NCBI RefSeq assembly: GCF_052060035.1
Contig: NZ_JBPOEA010000001.1
Location: 620,001-684,000, forward strand
Source of the DNA: Fodinibius sp052060035
Lineage (GTDB): Bacteria > Bacteroidota > Rhodothermia > Balneolales > Balneolaceae
Reading direction: 5' to 3'
DNA: 64,000 nucleotides
This document shows positions 44,750 to 52,973 of this stretch, piece after piece (the stretch's first letter is position 1; each line of letters begins with the position of its first letter). The notes below the pieces were generated by a model that did no database searches, had not been told where the DNA came from, and saw nothing but the letters and a program-made list of their open reading frames with translations. The translations under genes were made by a program, and so were the position numbers.

Positions 44750-44835
44750 ATTAATAATTATTAATCAGGGCAATGCCCTCTTTTATTAATAGAGTTACAA
44801 GACAACGATTTGTTACAAAAATATTAAATATTTTT
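44750..44835. repeat. Cluster of three inverted repeats upstream of parA
   Basis: Within 86 nt lie three inverted repeats. They are the perfect 16-bp palindrome ATTAATAATTATTAAT (44750-44765), AGGGCA-A-TGCCCT (44767-44779) and AAAAATATT-A-AATATTTTT (44817-44835). They sit 34-119 nt before the parA start, the usual place for the operator/centromere of ParA-RHH systems. The three differ in sequence, so a single binding site family is not shown. Confidence 0.5.
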
Positions 44836-44956
44836 AATGTTTCTAAATGTGAGCTTTATACAGGACTGGGAGGAATATCGCAGAAATATATGACTATAAA
44901 GACTTCTGAAAATTATTTAAGAATAGAAAAGCGAATAAAGCCGTTCGAAAATAGAC

Positions 44957-45085
44957 TTATAAATTGGGAAAGAAATACCCAATAATAAATTGTATGGCGT
45001 AAACAAAGGCGACTAATCCAGCGGCGAACAAAATAACGGCAATAGCAATTGTTTTCCCTTCAGAATCTTTCTTTTTTGAAGCCAT
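44957..45085 (-). CDS. Small membrane protein of 42 residues
   Basis: Starts at ATG 45083-45085: a basic head MASKKKDSEGK, one hydrophobic helix (TIAIAVILFAAGLVAFVYAI) and a short FIIGYFFPNL tail. The positive-inside pattern predicts N-in/C-out insertion. No family is recognised. The regular Lys-rich head plus one helix and the clean stop make it more likely a gene than chance. Confidence 0.6.
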   Translation of the reverse strand: MASKKKDSEGKTIAIAVILFAAGLVAFVYAIQFIIGYFFPNL

Positions 45086-45213
45086 AATTTATGAGATTTG
45101 TTTATCCTTCTGATGACTATAATATTTGATAGCAATCTATCAGACCGGATGTTGAGTTGCAAGTGCAAATCAATATTTTACCTAAAATTTATTTTTAATC
45201 TTAGCATTACCTA

Positions 45214-45705
45214 ATGGATAAATCGATAACCATTTCAGAAGAAAATTATGATTTCTGGAAAACGGGAGCCCTTATTTCAGGATTGTTATCTATAATTATC
45301 TTTACCGTTTTTTGGAACTTAGAAGATCCATTTTGGATAAGTATTACCAGATTAGGGGCATTTGTTTTTTTTGCCCTAACGATACTTTGTTACTTGCAAA
45401 TTATGAACGGTCCCATTGAAATTACAATGACTGTAACCGACGAACAGGTGTTGGTCTCTTATTACAAAAATGGTAAAAAAATTCAGAAAGAAGAATTCAA
45501 GAAAAACAGTATAAAAGAAATATCTCCAACCACATCAGGAGTGAACTTTTTGCTGCTCAAGTTTAAGCCAACAATAAAAACGTTTAGAATAAGCTTTACC
45601 GATACCGAGAAGAACCTTTACTTATTCGAGTTCAGTGGTCGTCCACTGCTATTCGGGAAAACTGCTCAGGAAAAAGTACTTCAGCTTTTTAAAAATCCTT
45701 CCTGA
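45214..45705 (+). CDS. Membrane protein with C-terminal soluble domain, unknown
   Basis: A 163-residue protein with two hydrophobic helices (about 16-33 and 43-60) and a C-terminal soluble part of beta character (ITMTVTDEQVLVSYYKNGKKIQKEEF and similar). The pattern resembles bacterial PH-like membrane proteins, but no family is certain. It stands alone; the next gene is 280 nt away. Confidence 0.6.
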   Translation: MDKSITISEENYDFWKTGALISGLLSIIIFTVFWNLEDPFWISITRLGAFVFFALTILCYLQIMNGPIEITMTVTDEQVLVSYYKNGKKIQKEEFKKNSIKEISPTTSGVNFLLLKFKPTIKTFRISFTDTEKNLYLFEFSGRPLLFGKTAQEKVLQLFKNPS

Positions 45706-45985
45706 AGCTCCAAATGTTGCTATAAGACGGGCACTGGATAAACGGCAGGAACTTGCATTCCTAAAATCATCTACGGCTCGAATTCCAAATATCTAAGACC
45801 CATAATAAAACACTCTGAATACTAATTTGATGATAGTTCATAATCATTGAAGAAGAAATTCAACAAGCGTTCATTCAATCATAAAGCTTTCATTACCGAA
45901 ATGTTGTAAAATGTTTTTTTAATACTTGCAAAGGTGCATTTTTTGATCAACATTCAACAAAACTTTCAACTAAATAAATTAAAGG

Positions 45986-47200
45986 ATGAAGAGTATAAAA
46001 AACATTAGTATTGTACTTTTATTGGTACTCCTATTTGCCGGCTGCGCCAAAACTAATCAATATCAACAGCAGGCAGAGGAGCTCGCTCAAAAAGTAATTA
46101 TCGTTGATGGACATGTAGATTCCCCTTATCAATTAAAAGATGAATGGGTAGACCTTACTAAGTTGGTTCCCGATCGTAATTTTGATTATCCAAAAGCCAA
46201 GGAAGGCGGCTTGGATGCTCCATTCATGTCTATATATATCCCTGTTGAGTATCAAGAAACCGGTGGTGCCAAAGCTGCAGCAGATAGTCTCATTGATATG
46301 GTTAATAAAATTGCTAATGACAATCCTGATAAATTTGCCATAGCTACTTCGCCCGAAGAGATACAAGCTAACTTTGAAAAAGGATTGATTTCGCTGCCGA
46401 TGGGTATCGAAAATGGAGCTCCCGTAGGAAATAAATTATCTGACGTGCAGTACTTCTATGAACAGGGAGTCCGTTACATAACACTTGCCCATGCAAAAGA
46501 TAATCGGCTCAGCGATTCTTCTTATGACACGACCACAGATACACATAATGGTTTAAGTGATTATGGTAAGGATGTTGTAAATGAGATGAACCGACTGGGA
46601 ATGATGGTAGATGTATCTCATATCACCGACAGTGCATTTTATGATGTCATGGAGGTTACGGAAGCACCAGTAGTAGCCACGCACTCTTCATGCAGGCATT
46701 TCACCCCCGGTTTTGAGCGTAATATGAGTGATGACCTCATCAAGCGTCTTGGAGAAAATGGCGGTGTTATCATGATTAATTTCGGTTCAACCTTCTTGGA
46801 TAGTGCCTCACAAAATAGTCAAGAACAAGTCCGAGCGGAAATGGCAAAACTAATTGAGGAGAAAGATTTAGATCCGGAAAGCGAAGAAGCTGACAAGTTT
46901 CGGTCCCAATATTTCCAGGACAACTTTCAATTTAGTAGCGTAGAAAAGGTAGCCGATCATATTGATCACGTCGTTGAGCTTGTAGGTATTGAGCACGTTG
47001 GCTTAGGCTCAGATTATGATGGCGTAGGCCCTACTTTGCCCACTGGTCTCAAAGACGCTTCCACCTATCCCAACTTGTTTACTGAGCTCTTAGAGCGTGG
47101 TTATACCGAAAATGAAATTGAGCAAATTGCTTCTGGTAATATTTTCAGAGTTTGGCAAAAAGTGGATGAAGTTGCTGCTAACAAGCAATCCGGAAACTAA
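45986..47200 (+). CDS. Membrane dipeptidase (M19) lipoprotein
   Basis: A 404-residue exported lipoprotein (lipobox LFAGC, Cys20) of the renal dipeptidase family, a binuclear zinc enzyme that cleaves dipeptides including those with a C-terminal D-residue. Visible ligands are His-x-Asp in DGHVDSPYQL, the bridging Glu in GIENGAPV, His in VDVSHITD, His in VATHSSCRHF, and GSDYDGVGP at the C-terminal end. Length fits the family. It is 71 nt upstream of a D-serine dehydratase/D-threonine aldolase-like gene, which suggests D-amino acid catabolism, with a terminator between them. Confidence 0.92.
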   Translation: MKSIKNISIVLLLVLLFAGCAKTNQYQQQAEELAQKVIIVDGHVDSPYQLKDEWVDLTKLVPDRNFDYPKAKEGGLDAPFMSIYIPVEYQETGGAKAAADSLIDMVNKIANDNPDKFAIATSPEEIQANFEKGLISLPMGIENGAPVGNKLSDVQYFYEQGVRYITLAHAKDNRLSDSSYDTTTDTHNGLSDYGKDVVNEMNRLGMMVDVSHITDSAFYDVMEVTEAPVVATHSSCRHFTPGFERNMSDDLIKRLGENGGVIMINFGSTFLDSASQNSQEQVRAEMAKLIEEKDLDPESEEADKFRSQYFQDNFQFSSVEKVADHIDHVVELVGIEHVGLGSDYDGVGPTLPTGLKDASTYPNLFTELLERGYTENEIEQIASGNIFRVWQKVDEVAANKQSGN

Positions 47201-47218
47201 TTTAAATTTACCCTATTA

Positions 47219-47254
47219 GCCCTGATTATGTATGTAATCGGGGCTTTTATTTTT
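47219..47254 (+). terminator. Intrinsic terminator after the dipeptidase gene
   Basis: Stem GCCCTGATTA (47219-47228) with TAATCGGGGC (47235-47244), ten pairs with one G-T, a 6-nt loop, then TTTTATTTTT. Confidence 0.85.
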
Positions 47255-47271
47255 CAACATAATTTATCTTT

Positions 47272-48369
47272 ATGGAAAACATTACATCGCCAACCCTTTT
47301 GCTGGATGCAAATATTTGTAAGATAAATATTCACGCTATGGCGAATAAAGCAAAAGAACATGATGTAGCTTTTAAGCCACACATGAAAACGCACCAGTCG
47401 ACTACGATTGGTGGTTGGCTTTGTGATGCTGGCGTAGAGTCTATCACAGTTTCTTCGGTGAAGATGGCTCAATATTTTGCCACTCATGGATGGAGTGATA
47501 TCACCATCGCCTTTCCATGTAATATTCGTCAAATTAATGCCCTCAATGAGCTTGCTGCCAATATTTCGCTCACAATTTTAGTGAATAAAGTAGAAGTCGC
47601 TGAGGCCGTTGATAAAAAACTTAAATCCACTGTTAATGCTTATGTTGAAATCGACACTGGTTCGGCCCGGAGTGGACTTCCATCAGATGATATTCGGGGA
47701 GTAAAATCTGTTGTAGAATCAATACACAAATCAACTAATATCACTTGGTCTGGATTATATTCTCATCCTGGACATTCCTATGGCTGCCGATCGAAACAAC
47801 AAATTGAGGCTGTTCATCACTCTGTCATGCGACAATTCAAACAACTTAAACAGGAATTATCCCAAAATTATGAGGACTTTGAAGTTTGTATTGGTGACAC
47901 CCCCTGCTGTTCAATTGCAAGTGCTTTTGACTCGGTCGATGCCATAAGCCCAGGGAACTTTGTGTTTTATGATCTGATGCAGCAGCAAATTGGAAGTTGT
48001 AAATATGGCGATATTGCAGTTGCTATGGCTTGTCCAATTGTTGACAAGTATGAGAGTCATAATCAATTAATTATTCATGGCGGAGCAATTCACTTCTCAA
48101 AAGAGTCCATGGAAACCAGTGACAATACCCATTTTGGTTTGGTTGCTAAACGTGATAATGACAGCTGGAGACCTGTAGAGCCTTATTCCTACGTCACGAA
48201 ATTATCTCAGGAGCACGGCGTGGTATCCTGTTCAGAAAAACTCTTTCAAAACAGTAATATTGGTGATATGATTACCATTTTACCCGTCCATTCTTGTCTT
48301 ACAGCCAACCTAATGAAACAATATAGTTTGATTAATGAAGAGCAAACATTGGTCGAAATGATGAAATGA
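47272..48369 (+). CDS. D-serine dehydratase/D-threonine aldolase-like PLP enzyme
   Basis: A 365-residue fold-III (alanine-racemase-type) PLP enzyme. The Schiff-base lysine is Lys39 in FKPHMKTHQS. The barrel shows VSSVKMAQYFATHGWSDI, EIDTGSARSGL and LYSHPGHSYG, and the C-terminal beta domain carries the metal-binding pair His340-x-Cys342 in PVHSC. That His/Cys pair with zinc is characteristic of eukaryote-type D-serine dehydratase (DSD1) and D-threonine aldolase. Which of the two reactions occurs is not decidable. It lies directly after the M19 dipeptidase gene. Confidence 0.87.
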   Translation: MENITSPTLLLDANICKINIHAMANKAKEHDVAFKPHMKTHQSTTIGGWLCDAGVESITVSSVKMAQYFATHGWSDITIAFPCNIRQINALNELAANISLTILVNKVEVAEAVDKKLKSTVNAYVEIDTGSARSGLPSDDIRGVKSVVESIHKSTNITWSGLYSHPGHSYGCRSKQQIEAVHHSVMRQFKQLKQELSQNYEDFEVCIGDTPCCSIASAFDSVDAISPGNFVFYDLMQQQIGSCKYGDIAVAMACPIVDKYESHNQLIIHGGAIHFSKESMETSDNTHFGLVAKRDNDSWRPVEPYSYVTKLSQEHGVVSCSEKLFQNSNIGDMITILPVHSCLTANLMKQYSLINEEQTLVEMMK

Positions 48370-48376
48370 TATACAA

Positions 48377-48412
48377 AAAAAGGCACTCAATAATTTTGAG
48401 TGCCTTTTTAGA
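48377..48412. terminator. Bidirectional intrinsic terminator
   Basis: Perfect 14-bp inverted repeat AAAAAGGCACTCAA (48377-48390) and TTGAGTGCCTTTTT (48396-48409) with a 5-nt loop. It has U-runs in both directions and serves the convergent D-serine dehydratase-like gene and the pilus operon. Confidence 0.9.
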
Positions 48413-48446
48413 CTAAACGCTGCTTAAAAATAAAATCGATCAGGCT

Positions 48447-50336
48447 TTACTTTGCTTTGTATAACCAAGCTTCGGAATTCTGATATTGCCGAATATCCGC
48501 AAGAGCCTTTGAAGCACTTTGCCGGTCATTATAACCTTGATAAGAAACATAGGTAACATCTGAATTAGACTTTTGCAGCAATACAGGATCAAAGCCTTCT
48601 TTTTGTAACCTATCTCTTAGCTTCTCAGCATTTTTTTGTTGGCTAAAAGATCCACCGATAATATAAAATGTATTACCCGCAGGAGAATTATCAGCTACAG
48701 ATTCTTCTTTAACAGGTTCAGGAGTCGCTTCAGTTTCCTCGTTATTTCCTTGGGCATCTCCTTGTTCGCTACCTCCCAGATTAAGTTCTACCTTAGGTAC
48801 TTCAATATCCGTTTCTTTTTTAACGGGCGGAGATTCTTCCTCCTCTTTTTTCTGCTCTTTAACCTGATTTTCCTCAGACCTGTTCTGTTTCTCTTTTTCT
48901 TGAGCAGTTACGGTTCTCTGGTCTTCAGTATTGTTAGACTGTGCTTTCCCTGGGATATGATCAGGCTTTGGCATTTCTTCGTCAGTTTCCAAGTCGAGAT
49001 TATCCGAAAGTTTTTGTCCATTAAAAATCTTATCACTTTCCTCAACATCTCTAAAATTCTGCTGGCGTTGCTTTTGCAGAGTTTTAAATTTATTCGTCAT
49101 TATACCTCTTTGCATACGCTCAGGAATAGTAGGCTCAATAGATACCTCTAAGAGTACGACCAATTCTCTCATTAAAAAGTCATTAGAGGTATAACCGAAA
49201 AGGTAGCGAAGCCCAAAAAACCACGGGGGCAAATCTTTTAGTAGTGGTACACCTCGACGAACCTGAGAACGTTCTGTTCTGTAAAGGCCGGCTACAACAG
49301 TCGTTTGCCCATCAAGTAAAAGAGCTTGCGTTTCAGCTTGTTGTTTATTGATAACTGTACTCACGGGATCGGGCTGCGCAGAAGAACGTTCTGCAGAAAT
49401 ATCGAGATGAACGAATGTTGTATCATTCTGTTCAATAATTGTAGGAGTAACCTCAAGAATAGTACCTACGCTAAAAAATTCTTCCACTACATTTCCGGCA
49501 AAGTCACGCTGCTTAACAGAAAAATCTTGCCCAACCTGAATTCGACCTTCTTGGCCGTCCATTACCCTAACAGTGGGTGAGGATAAAATTTCACCCAAGT
49601 TTTCAGCCTCAAAAGCGCTAAATAGTGATTGTACCCTTATACCCGTATTTCCTATTTCTCCAAAGTTGATTACCGACTCAAATACACGCTGTGAAACGTT
49701 AGAAGCTCCTTGCGAATTAACCTGTACAAACGGACCGTCCCCAAATTCAGAGGAAGGTACTTGGACCCCTTCTTCTCCAGCATCAGTTACGGATTCAGGA
49801 GTATTTTCGGATATAGTGCTCCAGTCCACACCAATTTCTTGTAGTGCCCTACGGTTCCCTTCAAAGAATATCGCATTAATCCGCACCTCCTTTGTTTGGG
49901 TAGTCGCAAGCGGACCTTCGCCTTCACCGCCGCCACCCTGCCCTGTAGCAACCTGTTGTGCTCGACGAGTTCCGTCTTCAGTGGCTTTGGGTTCTACAAT
50001 CTCATAGAATTCACGGCTCTCAATTAACTGCAGCTCTTTTACCCTTAATATTAATTTAAGGGCATCCATCCAATGTTTAGGAGCAACAGCTATACCAATA
50101 TTGCCTTCAGTGTTAGTACGATCGAGTACGGGCTTATTCCGAAATTCCTGGGAAAATTCATTAATTACATCTATCGCTCTGGAAAACGAAGTAGTTCGAT
50201 CAAAAGTTACTATTTCTTCGGGATTCGTATACTCCCGTACAGGTAAGTTATCGTTTTGAGCTTGGGTAGAACTCACATCCATACAACCCAAAATGAAAAC
50301 AACCAATAAAAATCTAACTGAAAAATTCAATCGCAT
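48447..50336 (-). CDS. pilQ: Secretin (PilQ/GspD-type) with C-terminal SPOR domain
   Basis: The outer-membrane channel of the pilus machine. Starting at the ATG 50334-50336 gives 629 residues; the frame is open to 50381 but that start would overlap the upstream gene. A signal segment with lipobox-like FILGC is followed by an STN-like domain (about 45-115). The secretin core (about 150-385) runs from EVRINAIFFEGNRRALQEIGVDW to SSPTVRVMDGQEGRIQVGQ, GTILEVTPTI, QALLLDGQTTVVAGLYR and FLMRELVVLLEVSI. A charged linker (about 410-550) and a SPOR domain (554-629) with YIIGGSFSQQKNAEKL then WLYKAK finish it. Only one short N-domain precedes the core. SPOR domains bind denuded peptidoglycan, so the gate may be targeted to septal or remodelled wall. 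Confidence 0.88.
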   Translation of the reverse strand: MRLNFSVRFLLVVFILGCMDVSSTQAQNDNLPVREYTNPEEIVTFDRTTSFSRAIDVINEFSQEFRNKPVLDRTNTEGNIGIAVAPKHWMDALKLILRVKELQLIESREFYEIVEPKATEDGTRRAQQVATGQGGGGEGEGPLATTQTKEVRINAIFFEGNRRALQEIGVDWSTISENTPESVTDAGEEGVQVPSSEFGDGPFVQVNSQGASNVSQRVFESVINFGEIGNTGIRVQSLFSAFEAENLGEILSSPTVRVMDGQEGRIQVGQDFSVKQRDFAGNVVEEFFSVGTILEVTPTIIEQNDTTFVHLDISAERSSAQPDPVSTVINKQQAETQALLLDGQTTVVAGLYRTERSQVRRGVPLLKDLPPWFFGLRYLFGYTSNDFLMRELVVLLEVSIEPTIPERMQRGIMTNKFKTLQKQRQQNFRDVEESDKIFNGQKLSDNLDLETDEEMPKPDHIPGKAQSNNTEDQRTVTAQEKEKQNRSEENQVKEQKKEEEESPPVKKETDIEVPKVELNLGGSEQGDAQGNNEETEATPEPVKEESVADNSPAGNTFYIIGGSFSQQKNAEKLRDRLQKEGFDPVLLQKSNSDVTYVSYQGYNDRQSASKALADIRQYQNSEAWLYKAK

Positions 50337-50346
50337 AACTGTATGA

Positions 50347-51228
50347 TTAATTACTTTCACTGTCATCTTTATTGTCATCATTAATCCGCAAGGTCACTTG
50401 CTCAATAATACCACCTTTATTCAAGACAAAAGTGGCAGTTCCTTTGTCTATGTTGAGCGATCTGAGTTTACCTAAATAAACCTGATCCCCCAGTGATAAC
50501 TTCCGTAACATTCCAGATTGATCTAACAGAAAAATCCGGTTGGCACTTACTGCAATTAATGAACTCGATTCTACATTTATTAGATTTTCGCTATTTTCTT
50601 CAACATCTCTAATAAGCGGGAAAAACGGATTATAAACCGATCCAAGGATATCTTCAGTAACGGCCATTGAGGTATTCTCAAAACCAGCCTGACCACGATC
50701 GTACAAACTTTTTAAGTTAAAGGTATAATTAACCCGGCCATAAGATTCCAAATTATTTATCGGATTGATTTTAATGTTCTCAATTTTATTAATCGGATCG
50801 CTTAACTCAATTCGCCGGATGAAATTAACAACATTTCGATAATATCCCTCACCGGTAACGGTCATATTAATAACACCATGACGATCCATGGTTGTAGAAT
50901 CTGAGAATGAAAATGTAAAATCAGTGTAAGCAGATCCATTATTAATCGTGTTCAGAAAGTGATATACCTGATCTTCATTGTTGTTCGGATATAAAGATTT
51001 ATCAAAATTTTCCAAATAATTGCTGGCCTGTTTAAACTGTTCAGAAATAACAGGATACTGATCAGCTATTTGTTGTTTATTGTTGAGCTCTGTTTGTTTT
51101 TCTTCTACTTCCTGCTCTAAACTTTCAATTTCAGGCTGCTGAAAGAAATGGATATACCCCCAGCCAGCTCCCACAAAGAGGATCAAGACTGTGAGTAAAA
51201 TAATAGTATTTCTGAGTCCGTAAGACAT
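50347..51228 (-). CDS. PilO-like protein fused to a PilP-like domain
   Basis: A 293-residue inner-membrane protein of the pilus alignment complex. It has one N-terminal helix (about 9-28), a coiled coil (EIESLEQEVEEKQTELNNKQQ), then the PilO ferredoxin-like domain (about 75-180, VYHFLNTINNG and MTVTGEGYYRNVVNFIRRIE). The last 80 residues (SSSLIAVSANRIFLLDQSGMLRKLSLGDQVYLGKLRSLN in part) resemble the beta-domain of PilP, which contacts the secretin. It is 16 nt after pilMN and 10 nt before pilQ. PilP as a separate lipoprotein gene is absent, which supports the fusion reading. Confidence 0.75.
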   Translation of the reverse strand: MSYGLRNTIILLTVLILFVGAGWGYIHFFQQPEIESLEQEVEEKQTELNNKQQIADQYPVISEQFKQASNYLENFDKSLYPNNNEDQVYHFLNTINNGSAYTDFTFSFSDSTTMDRHGVINMTVTGEGYYRNVVNFIRRIELSDPINKIENIKINPINNLESYGRVNYTFNLKSLYDRGQAGFENTSMAVTEDILGSVYNPFFPLIRDVEENSENLINVESSSLIAVSANRIFLLDQSGMLRKLSLGDQVYLGKLRSLNIDKGTATFVLNKGGIIEQVTLRINDDNKDDSESN

Positions 51229-51244
51229 TAAATGTTGTAGCTAT

Positions 51245-52954
51245 TTAGTTATCTGCCAACAAATTCTTCACTTCCTTCGGTTGAGGCGGTGAATAGATAT
51301 CATCAGATTTAGCAAATTTTTTAACCGAAATATTAAACCTATATACACGCTGTTCGCGCATTTCCTCATTGTTAACACTCATCAGTGTAGCTTCTTCAAA
51401 AATATTTACAATATCTGGAATTCTGTTCCGGTACAGCGTATATCCTTGTATAGTGATATTATTATCAGATTCATTTAAAGAAGTAATCCAGCTGTTATTT
51501 ACTCCGTCAATACCATCATTAAGAATAGAAAATTTTGCCGACCATTCCCGACTGTTTTCCGACAGATCGTTAAGCAATTGCAGCTGGTCCTTTAATCCGG
51601 CAATTTTCTGTTCAAGAGCTTGGGTCTCCTCAACAATTGGATTTAGTCGTTCAATACCAGATTCCAGTTGACGAACCTCTGAAGATAATGATTCAATCTT
51701 TTGGACGTTTTGCTGATAAAAATAATTAAAGGTAATAGGAGTCAAGAAAATTAATAGCAGAATGGCTATGCCATGCCACTGCAGCTTAAATATCTTTTGC
51801 CGATCTACTACATAGGTAGGTATAAATGATAGCTTGGGAAAATTATCGAATGCCCCCGATGCAGCCATCGCCGTACCTATTGCAGTGGTAAATCGTGGCA
51901 GGCTCGACGGATCTACATTTTCAGTATCAACAAACTCTTCATCCAGAAATAAATTCTCTACTTTAATATCAGGGAAATTATCACTGAAGAACTCAATAGC
52001 GTCGTCCCCTATCGTATTATTCGCTAAAATAATCCGATCCAAATTAGGCACTTCTCCAGTATCAAGCTGAAAAAGAATTTTACTAAATACCGTATTCATG
52101 AAGGACTTCTTGTCGGTCCCTTCATTAATAATTGGTGAGACTAACCATACTTCATCACCCTTCATAAAAACAACCCGGCTTGTTTCTTTGCCAAACTGAA
52201 TAATGCCGGTAATATCGTCTGGGTCAAGATCATAATTAAGCCGAACCAACCCAACGAGAATAATTTCGTCGGGAAGAATTTCTTCAACTATTATCTTATC
52301 GTTATATATTTCAAGCGTCCTATTCAGCAGTTGAAGCGTTACCGATTCATCCTCAACAGATCCCAATAACAGGGAACCATCTTCGCGAACTTCATAAGAA
52401 TAATTATCACTGGAATTCGATTTGCCATAAATAGACTCCAGCTTACCCTCAATATCATTTATTAGATCTTTATGCTTAACTTCGCTAAAGTCAGTATCAC
52501 GGATTATCTGATAAATAGCATCGCCGGCGGGTATGTTTAATCCCAACCGTAATTTTTCTTCCTCAAACTCCGACAAAAGATTAAATAATAAAAGCTCGTT
52601 GGTCTGAGGAGTATCACTTTCCTCAACCATATCCATAGACAAATCTTCTTCTCCCATTGAAAAGGTGTCATCGTCATCCTCTTCGTCGTCCAGATCGTCA
52701 AAATCCAGATCATCAAGATCATCTAATTCATCTTCAGCCTCTTCTTCACTTTCATCAAGGCCAAAAATATCATCGGCCTCTTCCTCGGAGCCACTGCCTT
52801 TATCCTGTTTTGAGGACTCTGACTTGAGCTTTTCCACCAAGGAATAACGATCGAGCTTGATCAGTTTTGCAGAATCTTTCGTTACACGTAGCTTTGCCAC
52901 GCGGATGAAGTCATCCTGTACTGCTAATCCAATATAATCTTTGTTGCCGAACAT
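51245..52954 (-). CDS. PilM-PilN fusion protein with acidic insert
   Basis: A 569-residue protein joining two pilus alignment subunits. Residues 1-50 begin like PilM (DYIGLAVQDDFIRVAKLRV), followed by a Glu/Asp-rich insert (about 57-113). The remaining actin-like fold runs to about 385 (ILANNTIGDDAIEFF, TAIGTAMAASGAF). A membrane helix (395-413) and coiled coil then lead into a PilN domain (WSAKFSILNDG to YRFNISVKKF). PilM is normally cytosolic and binds the N-terminal tail of PilN, so a covalent link is structurally sensible. It lies 19 nt after pilT and 16 nt before the PilO-like gene. Confidence 0.8.
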   Translation of the reverse strand: MFGNKDYIGLAVQDDFIRVAKLRVTKDSAKLIKLDRYSLVEKLKSESSKQDKGSGSEEEADDIFGLDESEEEAEDELDDLDDLDFDDLDDEEDDDDTFSMGEEDLSMDMVEESDTPQTNELLLFNLLSEFEEEKLRLGLNIPAGDAIYQIIRDTDFSEVKHKDLINDIEGKLESIYGKSNSSDNYSYEVREDGSLLLGSVEDESVTLQLLNRTLEIYNDKIIVEEILPDEIILVGLVRLNYDLDPDDITGIIQFGKETSRVVFMKGDEVWLVSPIINEGTDKKSFMNTVFSKILFQLDTGEVPNLDRIILANNTIGDDAIEFFSDNFPDIKVENLFLDEEFVDTENVDPSSLPRFTTAIGTAMAASGAFDNFPKLSFIPTYVVDRQKIFKLQWHGIAILLLIFLTPITFNYFYQQNVQKIESLSSEVRQLESGIERLNPIVEETQALEQKIAGLKDQLQLLNDLSENSREWSAKFSILNDGIDGVNNSWITSLNESDNNITIQGYTLYRNRIPDIVNIFEEATLMSVNNEEMREQRVYRFNISVKKFAKSDDIYSPPQPKEVKNLLADN

Positions 52955-52973
52955 TTAGGGATACCTGTAGATA

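Noticed and set aside
44773..44985. Plus-strand 70-codon open frame near parA
   Set aside because: It covers the inverted repeats and the 3' end of the small membrane gene on the other strand, and its composition is not protein-like.
45774..45786. TACGGCTCGAATTCC-like T-arm sequence, possible tRNA
   Set aside because: No acceptor stem, anticodon arm or D-arm can be folded around it.
52665..52847. Serine-rich plus-strand open frame
   Set aside because: It is the antisense reading of the Asp/Glu-rich insert of the PilM-PilN fusion.
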